NCBI RefSeq assembly: GCF_000238295.3
Contig: NZ_AHCD03000035.1
Coordinates: forward strand, 1,054,001 to 1,118,000
Direction of reading: 5' to 3'
Source of the DNA: Pseudoalteromonas rubra
GTDB lineage: Bacteria > Pseudomonadota > Gammaproteobacteria > Enterobacterales > Alteromonadaceae
DNA: 64,000 nt
Under the pieces are notes generated by a model. It was not told the DNA's origin. It saw only the letters and a program-made list of their open reading frames with translations, and searched no databases. Shown in pieces: positions 26,587 through 34,198 of this stretch. Each line of letters starts with the position of its first letter. Position 1 is the stretch's first letter. The position numbers and the translations under genes were made by a program.

Positions 26587-27522
26587 TTAGTCGTTAAAGT
26601 AATCCAGTAACTGTTTTTTACTGATCACAAACACGCCCAGTCCGCCGCGTTCAAATTCCAGCCAGGTAAATGGCGCGCCTGGATAAAGCGCTTCCATATG
26701 TACCATAGAATTACCCACCTCGACAAATAACAAGCCCTCATCTGTAAGATGTCCGGCAGCCTCTTGCAATAAAGTCCGGGTCACATCCAGGCCATCTTCA
26801 CCTGAGGCCAGGCCAAGTTCTGGTTCATGGTGGAACTCCTCAGGGAGATCCGCCATGTCTTCCGCATCAACATAAGGTGGGTTTGCTACGATCAAATCAT
26901 ATTGCTGCCCAGGTACACCGCTGAACACATCGGACTGAATCGCAAATACCTGCTCCTGTGCCTGATGATCATGAATATTCATTTCGGCCACCGCCAGGGC
27001 ATCGAAAGAAATATCAACCGCATCCACCTGAGCCTGTTCAAAAGCTTTGGCCAGCGCGATTGCAATACACCCCGATCCCGTACACATATCTAATATACGC
27101 GTCACTTTTTCCGGTGACTTTAACCACGGCGTGAACTGCGTTTCGATTAACTCAGCAAAAGGCGAACGGGGCACTAGCACACGCTCATCCACATAAAACG
27201 GCAGCCCCGCAAACCAGGCCTGATTAGTCAGGTAAGCAACCGGAATACGCTCATCGATGCGCAATCTGAGGTACTCTACCAGCCTGACTTTCTCGCTGTG
27301 TGTCAGGCGCGCACTGATTAACTCTTTCGGCGCATCAACGGGCAAGTTAAGCAATGGCAGAACCAGGCTAACCGCCTCATCCCATGGGTTATCGGTGCCA
27401 TGACCAAAAAATACACCATTGCCCGCAAACTGACTGGCAGTCCAGCGTAACCAATCCTGTATGGTGACTAAATCCTGATAGGCTTCTTCAGCCATCGCCT
27501 GAGAAATAACAGAGTCGCTCAT
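26587..27522 (-). CDS. prmB: 50S ribosomal protein L3 glutamine methyltransferase PrmB
   Basis: A 311-residue SAM-dependent N5-glutamine methyltransferase. The SAM site is 'ILDMCTGSGCIAIALAKAF' and the catalytic motif 'LIVANPPYVDAEDM' positions the glutamine amide. It belongs to the HemK family; the N-terminus and the prmB-aroC order point to PrmB rather than PrmC. It is divergent from smrB, again like E. coli (yfcN-prmB-aroC). Confidence 0.95.
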   Translation of the reverse strand: MSDSVISQAMAEEAYQDLVTIQDWLRWTASQFAGNGVFFGHGTDNPWDEAVSLVLPLLNLPVDAPKELISARLTHSEKVRLVEYLRLRIDERIPVAYLTNQAWFAGLPFYVDERVLVPRSPFAELIETQFTPWLKSPEKVTRILDMCTGSGCIAIALAKAFEQAQVDAVDISFDALAVAEMNIHDHQAQEQVFAIQSDVFSGVPGQQYDLIVANPPYVDAEDMADLPEEFHHEPELGLASGEDGLDVTRTLLQEAAGHLTDEGLLFVEVGNSMVHMEALYPGAPFTWLEFERGGLGVFVISKKQLLDYFND

Positions 27523-27607
27523 GAGTTGCTCTCACTACTAAATGCATGGCGGCATTGTAACGGTTTTTACGCTAGGTTTTTACGCTTTTTTTCTTTAAAA
27601 TGGCGCT

Positions 27608-28162
27608 ATGAACACAGATAAACCAAACTCACAACTGCCAGCTGATGATTTCGCCTTGTTCCGCGAGGCAATATCGGGCACCAGTCAGTTCAAACAAGAT
27701 ACCGTGCAACAAGCCAGACGTCAGACGCGCTTTAAGGGTGAAGTGATCGCCGAGCAAAAAAAGCAGCATCAGGCTGAGTTCTATTTTTCAGACGAATATG
27801 TTCCGGACATAGACACTCATGGCACCGTCAATTATGTTCGCCCGGGTGCGGACAAGTATCTCGCCAAGCAACTGCGCCGCGGTGATTACGCGCCTGAGCT
27901 GATCCTCGACATGCATGGTATGAACAAAGAAACGGCCAAAGATGAGCTGGCTGCGTTGATCCATGCCTGCAAAAAACAGCATGTCGCTTGTGCCTGTGTT
28001 GTACATGGCATTGGCGAACGCGTGTTAAAGCACAAAGTGCCGCAATATCTGGTGCAACACCCGGATATATTAGCAATCCATCAGGCCCCATTAGAATATG
28101 GTGGCAAAGGTGCAGTCCTGATCCTGGTCGATTTACCACAAAATATGGAATTTCGTCGCTAA
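27608..28162 (+). CDS. smrB: Smr-domain ribosome rescue endonuclease SmrB
   Basis: A 184-residue protein with a C-terminal Smr domain: 'LILDMHGMNKETAKDELAAL', 'VVHGIGERVLKHKVP' and 'APLEYGGKGAVLILV'. SmrB cleaves mRNA between collided ribosomes. The N-terminal helix region ('DDFALFREAIS') is the ribosome-binding hook in the E. coli protein. It is divergent from prmB. The 216 bp that follow hold no gene I can support. Confidence 0.92.
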   Translation: MNTDKPNSQLPADDFALFREAISGTSQFKQDTVQQARRQTRFKGEVIAEQKKQHQAEFYFSDEYVPDIDTHGTVNYVRPGADKYLAKQLRRGDYAPELILDMHGMNKETAKDELAALIHACKKQHVACACVVHGIGERVLKHKVPQYLVQHPDILAIHQAPLEYGGKGAVLILVDLPQNMEFRR

Positions 28163-28378
28163 TGACAAACCGGGCGTGTGCAATCAAAGTCGCATCGCCC
28201 TGTCGCGCCATCCAGGTTTACCCAATAGACAAACACCCCAACTTCGCCTATCGCCTCTCCCATCCCATTTTCGTGTAAGACCTTTTAACACTCTGCTCAC
28301 CAAGCTAGCGACACGGTTGCAAATACGTTATATTGCTAGGTAATCTGACTATTTATTTTCAACATTTGCTGTCATACC

Positions 28379-29179
28379 ATGAATGAACTTTTAAGCTCAG
28401 ATCTGAGCATCCTACTTCTGGAACCGTCCCAGACACAAAGACGGATCATCAGCAACGAACTTCAGGAAGAAGGGATCCGCAATATCGAGAGCGTGGACAC
28501 ACTTGCTGCTGCCATCGAGAGCCTGAATAACAGCAAGCCCGATCTGGTGATCAGTGCACTGTATCTGCCTGACGGTGAAGCACTCACCTTATTGCAGCAC
28601 ATCCATACCGAGCTGGCGGATCACCAACTGCCCTTTATGCTGGTATCCAGTGAGACGCGTAGAATACAGCTGGAAGCGTTCAAGCAATCTGGTGTGGTTG
28701 CCATTCTGCCGAAACCCTTCAACAAAACGCACCTGGGTAAAGCCATCAACGCGACACTGGATATTCTCTCTCCGGAAGAGCTGGAGCTGGACTTGTATGA
28801 TATCCAGGAGTTGCGGATCCTGGTCGTAGACGATTCACGCCTGGCGCGCAATCACATCCGCCGGGTACTGAACAACCTGGGTGCCACCCGGATCAGTGAA
28901 GCGGAGCATGGCGCAGAAGCACTCACAATATTAGAAGACACCATGTTTGATCTGATCATTACCGACTTCAATATGCCAGAAGTGAACGGCCAGGAGCTGG
29001 CTGAAGCCATTCGAAACTCCAACGAGCATAATCACGTGCCAATCCTTATGGTATCCTCTGAGGCCAATGAAACGCACCTGGCTAATATTGCACAATCTGG
29101 CGTGAACGCTTTATGTGATAAGCCTTTCGAACCTCAGGTCGTGAAACAATTGATCTATCAGCTACTTGAACAAAGTTAA
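28379..29179 (+). CDS. Tandem two-receiver response regulator, first receiver degenerate
   Basis: A 266-residue protein made of two CheY-like receiver domains and no output domain. In the second (about 146-265) the acidic pair D151/D152, phosphorylation site D196 ('LIITDFNMPEVNG') and K248 ('CDKPF') are intact. In the first (about 9-130) the phosphorylation site is replaced by alanine (A60 in 'DLVISALYLPDG'), although the conserved lysine is kept, so it is a pseudo-receiver. The protein probably works through protein contacts, as CheY- or chemotaxis-linked regulators do. No kinase gene is adjacent. Confidence 0.85.
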   Translation: MNELLSSDLSILLLEPSQTQRRIISNELQEEGIRNIESVDTLAAAIESLNNSKPDLVISALYLPDGEALTLLQHIHTELADHQLPFMLVSSETRRIQLEAFKQSGVVAILPKPFNKTHLGKAINATLDILSPEELELDLYDIQELRILVVDDSRLARNHIRRVLNNLGATRISEAEHGAEALTILEDTMFDLIITDFNMPEVNGQELAEAIRNSNEHNHVPILMVSSEANETHLANIAQSGVNALCDKPFEPQVVKQLIYQLLEQS

Positions 29180-29208
29180 CCATTTATTGGTTAAAACCAC
29201 CATCCAGA

Positions 29209-29241
29209 CTGGTCAAAATACTCAATCTAGATTTTGACCAG
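29209..29241. promoter_or_regulatory. Inverted repeat upstream of a sigma-54-like promoter
   Basis: CTGGTCAAAAT and ATTTTGACCAG are perfect 11-base arms separated by 11 bases. There is no T-run after it, so it is not a good terminator. Its centre is roughly 85-100 bp upstream of the transcription start expected from the adjacent sigma-54-like promoter, a normal position for an enhancer-binding protein site. Confidence 0.5.
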
Positions 29242-29298
29242 CGAGTTCAAAAACTTAAAAAACAATATAATTCATATATTTATAATTTTTCTTTAAGC

Positions 29299-29314
29299 TG
29301 GCACAACCTTTGTA
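29299..29314 (+). promoter_or_regulatory. Candidate sigma-54 promoter of the small secreted-protein pair
   Basis: TGGCACAACCTTTGTA fits the sigma-54 pattern TGGCAC-N5-TTGCA: the -24 element is perfect and the spacing between GG and the -12 G is correct, but the -12 dinucleotide is GT instead of GC. It lies 58 bp upstream of the start codon at 29373. Prediction from pattern only. Confidence 0.5.
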
Positions 29315-29372
29315 ATAGTTAGAACGACTAACACAGTAAAGTCATCGTAACTAACGCAAAAGGAACCAGACA

Positions 29373-29684
29373 ATGAAAACCGCAACCCAACTTAGCATTC
29401 TTATCCTGACTTTTGGTCTGAGCACCAGCGCTATCGCAGCAGGCAATACCAGTGTGACAGCCAGCGTCAATGCCACAACCGTCGCCAGCGTCAGCGCAAT
29501 GTCAGCAATCAATAGCGGGACTACTTCTGCAACTCAGGAAATACTCACTGAAATGAAGTCTCACATCAGCCAGACCATCAAAGCAAATCTGGTTGAACTG
29601 AAAGAAAGCACCAAAGCTGCATTGATTAAGTCATTCACACCAGAGCAAGAAGAAGCGCAACAAACATCAGGCAAGGAACAGTAA
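29373..29684 (+). CDS. Small secreted hypothetical protein
   Basis: A 103-residue protein with a clear signal peptide ('KTATQLSILILTFGLSTSAIA'-type, cut near residue 22). The mature part begins with a Ser/Thr/Val/Ala-rich low-complexity stretch ('VTASVNATTVASVSAMSA') and continues as an amphipathic helix ('EILTEMKSHISQTIKANLVE') with an acidic Gln-rich tail. I do not recognise a family. It has a ribosome binding site (AAAGGAA) and is followed after one base by a 41-residue membrane protein gene, so the two form an operon behind a sigma-54-like promoter. Confidence 0.75.
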   Translation: MKTATQLSILILTFGLSTSAIAAGNTSVTASVNATTVASVSAMSAINSGTTSATQEILTEMKSHISQTIKANLVELKESTKAALIKSFTPEQEEAQQTSGKEQ

Positions 29685-29685
29685 G

Positions 29686-29811
29686 ATGCTGAATGAAATG
29701 ACACTTTTTAGCCTACTGGTCACGCCGGTTATCAGTTTAATGCTGGCGTATGGCTCGGTAGAGTTAATCAAACGTCTCAATCATAAGTGGTCGATAGGAC
29801 GTGCATCATGA
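29686..29811 (+). CDS. Small single-pass membrane protein (41 residues)
   Basis: An open frame with ATG at 29686, one base after the stop of the secreted-protein gene, with AAGGA 9 bases upstream inside that gene. It encodes 41 residues: a hydrophobic segment (residues 7-22, 'LFSLLVTPVISLMLAY') and a basic C-terminal tail ('IKRLNHKWSIGRAS'). The tight coupling and membrane-like composition support a real gene. It is short enough to be missed by standard gene finders. A terminator follows 20 bp later. Function unknown. Confidence 0.65.
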   Translation: MLNEMTLFSLLVTPVISLMLAYGSVELIKRLNHKWSIGRAS

Positions 29812-29830
29812 CAAGGCAAAATCGGGGTAT

Positions 29831-29858
29831 AAAAAAACCCGCACAAAGCGGGTTTTTC
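29831..29858. terminator. Bidirectional terminator between the small-protein pair and the peroxiredoxin gene
   Basis: AAAAAAACCCGC, a short loop and GCGGGTTTTT form a stem with A/T runs on both sides, between convergent transcription units. Confidence 0.88.
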
Positions 29859-29878
29859 TCAGAACAACAAAGTCGAGC

Positions 29879-30484
29879 TTACAGGTCGCCTTCGTTTTCA
29901 GATAGGAACTTAGCAACACCTTCAGGGCTTGCATCCATACCTTTTTTGCCTTCAGTCCAACCAGCTGGACATACTTCACCGTGCTCTTCGTGGAACGCCA
30001 GCGCGTCAACCATGCGCAGCATTTCGTCGATGTTACGGCCCAGAGGCAGATCGTTTACTACCTGGTGACGTACATTACCTTCAGAGTCGATCAGGAATGA
30101 ACCACGGAAAGCAACGCCAGCTTCTGGGTGCTCAACGTCATATGCCTGACAGATTTCGTGCTTCACGTCAGCAACCAGGTCATACTTAACCGGACCAATA
30201 CCGCCTTCGTTTACAGGGGTGTTACGCCATGCGTTGTGAGAGAATTGAGAATCGATAGATACACCGATCACTTCAACACCACGCTTTTGGAATTCTTCGT
30301 AACGCTTGTCAAATGCGATTAGCTCAGAAGGACAAACGAAAGTGAAGTCTAGTGGGTAAAAGAAAATAACCGCTTTTTTACCTTTAATACGCTCATGTAG
30401 ATTGTAACCATCTACGATTTCACCGTTACCTAAAACTGCTGCTGCTGTAAAGTCAGGTGCCTTGCGGCCTACTAATACACCCAT
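29879..30484 (-). CDS. Typical 2-Cys peroxiredoxin (AhpC/PrxC type)
   Basis: A 201-residue peroxiredoxin. The peroxidatic cysteine is C51 in 'FFYPLDFTFVCPSELIAF' and the resolving cysteine is in 'HGEVCPAGW' near residue 172; both are present, so it should reduce hydrogen peroxide and alkyl hydroperoxides with thioredoxin or AhpF-like partners. I chose the ATG at 30484 because of the ribosome binding site (GGAG) and the family N-terminus; a longer frame to 30526 is open but unlikely. No ahpF adjoins, which suggests thioredoxin as reductant. Confidence 0.92.
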   Translation of the reverse strand: MGVLVGRKAPDFTAAAVLGNGEIVDGYNLHERIKGKKAVIFFYPLDFTFVCPSELIAFDKRYEEFQKRGVEVIGVSIDSQFSHNAWRNTPVNEGGIGPVKYDLVADVKHEICQAYDVEHPEAGVAFRGSFLIDSEGNVRHQVVNDLPLGRNIDEMLRMVDALAFHEEHGEVCPAGWTEGKKGMDASPEGVAKFLSENEGDL

Positions 30485-30797
30485 TGTTATCTCCAAATAG
30501 TTAGTTTGAGTTCCAAAGTTCCACACTCACACAGAGTGACACGGCCAATAAGGCAATGTGTTTCTGTATCACTGTGAATTGTCACTTATTATTGAGGCGT
30601 TTTATAAAAAAACAACCCTTATACCAATTGGTATTATTTGGCGCTCAGTTTATGCTGTTCCTTCAAAAGGATACAATCGAATTATCCGATAGCAGCCATC
30701 TAATAAATTGATGGCACAGTGATTAACCAGGGTCACAACCATTTTAGGGTACAAAAAAAGCACCCTAAGGTGCTTTTTCACGCGGGTCGGTTAACCC
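30485..30797. other. 313-bp intergenic region with a 14-bp palindrome
   Basis: The gap between the peroxiredoxin start and the fadR stop codon has no supported gene. It contains the perfect palindrome ATACCAATTGGTAT at 30621-30634, about 140 bp upstream of the peroxiredoxin gene, and the fadR terminator at 30752-30779. The palindrome could be an operator or part of a small dispersed repeat; motifs beginning ATACCAATT are common in marine gammaproteobacterial intergenic DNA. Confidence 0.5.
30752..30779 (-). terminator. Terminator after fadR
   Basis: AAAAAAAGCACC-CTAA-GGTGCTTTTT forms a 7-bp-plus stem with T-runs on both strands, just after the fadR stop codon on the minus strand. Confidence 0.88.
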
Positions 30798-31511
30798 TTA
30801 ATCCATGATGTCGTCAGGCATATCACCACGTAGCTGCTGCCAAATCTCACCAGAGCGATGACCGTATTTACGCATCAGTGTAATGGCGCCGTCGTGCTCG
30901 CCTTTTTCTGCCAGCGCTGTCAAATCAGCATAAAACTCGCGAGCAAGTTCGCGGGTACGCGGATCTGAAAAGTAATGACAGCCAATCTTTGAATAGAGTC
31001 CTTTGAATCCGTTAAGGATTAGCACGTAAATTTTATTGTTGCCGGCACTGGCAAGCTGATGATGAACTCGGTAGTCATACTCAGCAAACGCTTCAGCCGT
31101 ATCAGCGACTTCCGCATGCTTAGACAAAATGTCGACCACAGATTGAGGATTGAACTTAATAGCCGCACGCGTATAGATAGCGCTGATGTTGGTACGTGCA
31201 GACAACAATTGGTCAGTCAACTCAGGGACCTTGTCCTCGTCCAGCCGTGCCAGCGTCTCGAGAATATTCAGACCGGACGTTTCCCAGAAGTTGTTTACCC
31301 GCGTTGGCTTACCATGCTGGATAGTCAGCCAGCCATCACGCGCCAGGCGCTGTAATACTTCACGCAAGGTGGTGCGAGTAACACCAATAAGCTCTGACAG
31401 CTCACGCTCGGCTGGTAAAATGGAGCCGGGAGGAAATTCGCCATTCCAAATTGACTCGACAATATACTCCTCAGCAAAACCTGCTGGGCTCTTGGCTTTA
31501 AAGATTCTCAT
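30798..31511 (-). CDS. fadR: Fatty acid metabolism regulator FadR
   Basis: A 237-residue GntR-family regulator that represses fatty-acid degradation and activates unsaturated fatty-acid synthesis; long-chain acyl-CoA releases it from DNA. The N-terminal winged helix 'ERELSELIGVTRTTLREVLQ' and 'LARDGWLTIQHGKPTRVNN' is almost the same as in E. coli FadR, and the acyl-CoA domain ('LILNGFKGLYSKIGCHYF') is complete. No fab or fad gene lies next to it, so it acts at distant sites. Confidence 0.95.
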   Translation of the reverse strand: MRIFKAKSPAGFAEEYIVESIWNGEFPPGSILPAERELSELIGVTRTTLREVLQRLARDGWLTIQHGKPTRVNNFWETSGLNILETLARLDEDKVPELTDQLLSARTNISAIYTRAAIKFNPQSVVDILSKHAEVADTAEAFAEYDYRVHHQLASAGNNKIYVLILNGFKGLYSKIGCHYFSDPRTRELAREFYADLTALAEKGEHDGAITLMRKYGHRSGEIWQQLRGDMPDDIMD

Positions 31512-31546
31512 TTAACACCACTTTTGACAACATAAAGTACGTCGAC

Positions 31547-31583
31547 AAGCCTGTGCTTCTGTGCGTAGCACACCGACAGGCTT
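31547..31583. repeat. Nested inverted repeat upstream of fadR
   Basis: AAGCCTGT and ACAGGCTT are perfect arms enclosing a second inverted repeat TGTGC-GTA-GCACA. It lies 36-72 bp upstream of the fadR start codon and downstream of the methyltransferase gene. It has no T-run. It could fold in the fadR leader or mark a protein site. Confidence 0.4.
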
Positions 31584-31733
31584 CTGCAACTCAATAATCC
31601 ACTGATTGTACCAGATGATTTAGAACTAACAAGGCATATCTGTACCACGGTGCTAGCTCAGGTAACATCATGAAGGAAAAGCGCGAATAAAGGAACACAC
31701 CTGGCCAAGTCGCCATACTTTTTTACCGGAACA

Positions 31734-32339
31734 TTAAGGTTTAACGCCGATCCCCTGAACCACAGCAGCCTGCCCTGTATGATATTGACCCTCTACAACT
31801 GGTCGCTCTAATTGTGCAAGATGCGCCCAATCCAGCCCTGATAATTCTTCAGCCAGCTGAGTCGCACTCAGCATGGTTTCCACATCATTTCCCCCCCCCG
31901 TTCCGAACTGGATCTGTTCAGGTGAATAAGCCTCGGTTAAGAACACCCCAGTGGGTTTAAGCGCCTTTACCACACGCTGGTGTAATTGCACACGCACAGG
32001 TTTTGCAAACGGTGCAAATATCGACACAATACTATCCCATTGCTCTATGCCCAGTTCAAACTCAGCTAAATCAGCATGAATAAACTGGACCCGCACATTC
32101 ATCGCCTCGGCCAACAGCCGTGCTTTCTCTATCCCTTTAATGGAGGCATCGACAGCCGTTACCTCAAAACCCAGCTTTGCCAGATACACCGCGTTACGTC
32201 CCTCTCCTTCCGCCAGACTCAATACACGCTTGCCTTTAAGCTGCTGTACTTTTGCCTTTAAAAAATCATTCGGCTCTGTGCCATAAGCATAATCGGATGC
32301 GGCAAAGCGGACATCCCACATAGGATCAAAATTCATCAT
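31734..32339 (-). CDS. Class I SAM-dependent methyltransferase
   Basis: A 201-residue methyltransferase. The SAM-binding region is 'VLSLAEGEGRNAVYLAKLG' followed by the acidic loop 'VTAVDASIKGIEKARLLA'. It resembles TehB-type and thiol/tellurite-type small methyltransferases, but the substrate cannot be told. Ribosome binding site GAGGAGA. It is divergent from a MerR regulator, and the promoter between them has the 19-bp spacer typical of MerR activation, so its expression is probably induced by whatever that regulator senses. Confidence 0.82.
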   Translation of the reverse strand: MMNFDPMWDVRFAASDYAYGTEPNDFLKAKVQQLKGKRVLSLAEGEGRNAVYLAKLGFEVTAVDASIKGIEKARLLAEAMNVRVQFIHADLAEFELGIEQWDSIVSIFAPFAKPVRVQLHQRVVKALKPTGVFLTEAYSPEQIQFGTGGGNDVETMLSATQLAEELSGLDWAHLAQLERPVVEGQYHTGQAAVVQGIGVKP

Positions 32340-32367
32340 AGTCTCCTCTCGTCAAGTGATATAAACC

Positions 32368-32398
32368 ATGCTACAACTTAAAGTCGACTTTAGGTCAA
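32368..32398 (-). promoter_or_regulatory. MerR-type promoter/operator of the methyltransferase gene
   Basis: On the minus strand: -35 TTGACC, a 19-base spacer, -10 TAGCAT. The spacer holds the dyad CTTAAAGTC/GACTTTAGG (8 of 9 positions symmetric, 32376-32395 region). An over-long 19-bp spacer with a central dyad is the classic design that MerR-family proteins correct by twisting DNA. It sits between the methyltransferase and the divergent MerR gene. Confidence 0.75.
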
Positions 32399-32446
32399 GC
32401 ACTGATAGGCACACTTTGCCTGCGATTTCATATCAAAGAGGAACAC

Positions 32447-32851
32447 ATGGATATTGCTGATGTCGCCAAAGCCTCCGGGCTGAAACCTTCCACACTCAGG
32501 TATTACGAACAAAAAGGCCTGATCCACAGCGCTGGTCGACACGGGCTGCGCCGCTATTACGACGCCACAGTACTGGAGAAGCTCGCACTCATAAACCTGG
32601 GCCGTTTTGTCGGCTTATCTCTGGATGAAATCGGTCAGATGCTGCTGCCCAAAGGAGTAGACATAGACCGCGCCTTGCTGCGCCAAAAAACCGCGGAGCT
32701 GGATAAACAAATAGCTTCTATGCAAGCCATTAGAGACGGCCTCCATCATGCGGCACATTGCCCGGCGCCGAATCATCTGGCCTGTCCGACTTTTCAGCGA
32801 CTCATGAAACTGGCAGGAAAGCGCCTAAAGCCACAAAAAAGTAAACTATAA
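32447..32851 (+). CDS. MerR-family transcriptional regulator
   Basis: A 134-residue regulator with an N-terminal winged-helix domain ('DVAKASGLKPSTLRYYEQKG', 'GLRRYYDATVLEKLALI'), a dimerisation helix and a C-terminal Cys/His segment ('HHAAHCPAPNHLACPTF', C105 and C113). The cysteines could bind a metal or sense redox change, like other MerR proteins, but the spacing is not one I can assign to a known effector. Divergent from the methyltransferase gene with a MerR-type operator between them. Confidence 0.85.
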   Translation: MDIADVAKASGLKPSTLRYYEQKGLIHSAGRHGLRRYYDATVLEKLALINLGRFVGLSLDEIGQMLLPKGVDIDRALLRQKTAELDKQIASMQAIRDGLHHAAHCPAPNHLACPTFQRLMKLAGKRLKPQKSKL

Positions 32852-33022
32852 CCGCGTTTTTAAATACTATGTCCAATCAAGCTTTATAATTAACAGTATC
32901 AAATAGTTAAATTTTTTACTTGCATATTTTAAGTGTACATTGATGTCAATTCCGGCCAGATTAAGCAAGCCGACGTTCTGAGCATGTTAGCGTTCAGCAT
33001 GATTTAAATTTTGCTGAACATT

Positions 33023-34198
33023 ATGATGTACCAATCCAGACAAACGTTACTCGACGTCATCAGAGGCACCGCCGTGCTCGGTATTCTGTTAATGAATATT
33101 CGTCTTTTCTCTGAGCCCTATGCTGCTTATTTCTCTCCCCTGGCACACACAGATCAATCTATCAGTGGGCATCTGTGGTGGCAGATACAGTATCTTTTCG
33201 CCGACCAGAAATTTATGGCGATCTTTTCCATGCTGTTTGGGGCCAGTACAGCCCTTATTTGCGATAAACAACTGACTGTGGGCAAGTCACCCTATGGCTA
33301 TTACCTGAGACGGTTAGCCATTCTGCTGCTCATTGGTCTGATCCATGCCTACCTGATCTGGCATGGTGACATTCTGGTCTATTATGCTCTGTGTGGTCTG
33401 CTCCCTTTGTTATTTGTCCGTGTGCCCGCTTTGCTTACGCTGCTGTTTGGATTACTGATACTGGCTGCTGGCAGTGCCAACAGCCTGATGACATTTAATG
33501 CACTCAAACACCTGCCAGACCCGGTGTTGTCCGAAGTCGTTGCACAACACTTTGCCCATGCCGTACTCGTCAATCAGGCCGAACTGGACGCTTTCACTGC
33601 CGGTTGGTTAGAGCAAGTCAGCATGCGCGTGCAGCTGGCAGCCGAGTTCCACCTCTCGACTTTTCCTGCCTGGGGGGGATTTCGGGTATCTGGTTTGATG
33701 TTAATTGGCCTTGCGCTCTATCGATTCGGGTTTATATCGGGTCACTTGTCTTGTCGCAGCTATCGCAATGTGGCACTGCTAGCTATTCCAACTGGTATGG
33801 CTTTATCTGTCACCGGGCTGTGGCTTAATCAGCACCAACATTGGCAATTCCCGGAGTTCTTTTTCAAAAATACGCTGTGGAACTACTGGGGCTCTGTACT
33901 TACCGCATGCGGCTATATAGCTCTACTGGCCTATATCAGTAAGCGCACCTGGCTGAAGCCCTGGCGGAATTATTTAGGTCTGGTAGGCCGCATGGCACTG
34001 AGCAATTATTTACTACAAAGCCTGCTCTGTACGTTCTGGTTTTATGGGCTAGGTTTCTATACCAATACCCAAGTATCGGGTGCTGTCATAACTATCATGG
34101 TCGTCTGGGCTATCCAGTTGTACGGCTCAAAACGATGGCTGGAGCGTTATTCTTCTGGACCCGTTGAATTACTCTGGCGCAAACTGTCGGGTCGCTGA
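33023..34198 (+). CDS. DUF418 family inner membrane protein (YeiB-like)
   Basis: A 391-residue polytopic membrane protein. The N-terminus 'LLDVIRGTAVLGILLMNIRL' and the later 'YLRRLAILLLIGLIHAYLIW' are hallmarks of DUF418/YeiB proteins; about ten hydrophobic segments are visible, with the C-terminal 'GRMALSNYLLQSLLCTFWFY'. The function of the family is unknown. I use the ATG at 33023 rather than an upstream TTG. Its last 52 bp overlap the end of the convergent AraC-type gene. Confidence 0.85.
   Translation: MMYQSRQTLLDVIRGTAVLGILLMNIRLFSEPYAAYFSPLAHTDQSISGHLWWQIQYLFADQKFMAIFSMLFGASTALICDKQLTVGKSPYGYYLRRLAILLLIGLIHAYLIWHGDILVYYALCGLLPLLFVRVPALLTLLFGLLILAAGSANSLMTFNALKHLPDPVLSEVVAQHFAHAVLVNQAELDAFTAGWLEQVSMRVQLAAEFHLSTFPAWGGFRVSGLMLIGLALYRFGFISGHLSCRSYRNVALLAIPTGMALSVTGLWLNQHQHWQFPEFFFKNTLWNYWGSVLTACGYIALLAYISKRTWLKPWRNYLGLVGRMALSNYLLQSLLCTFWFYGLGFYTNTQVSGAVITIMVVWAIQLYGSKRWLERYSSGPVELLWRKLSGR

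Noticed and set aside
28163..28378. Small gene or RNA between smrB and the two-receiver regulator
   Set aside because: No start codon with a ribosome binding site, no terminator and no conserved-looking fold; only promoter-like sequence near the right end.
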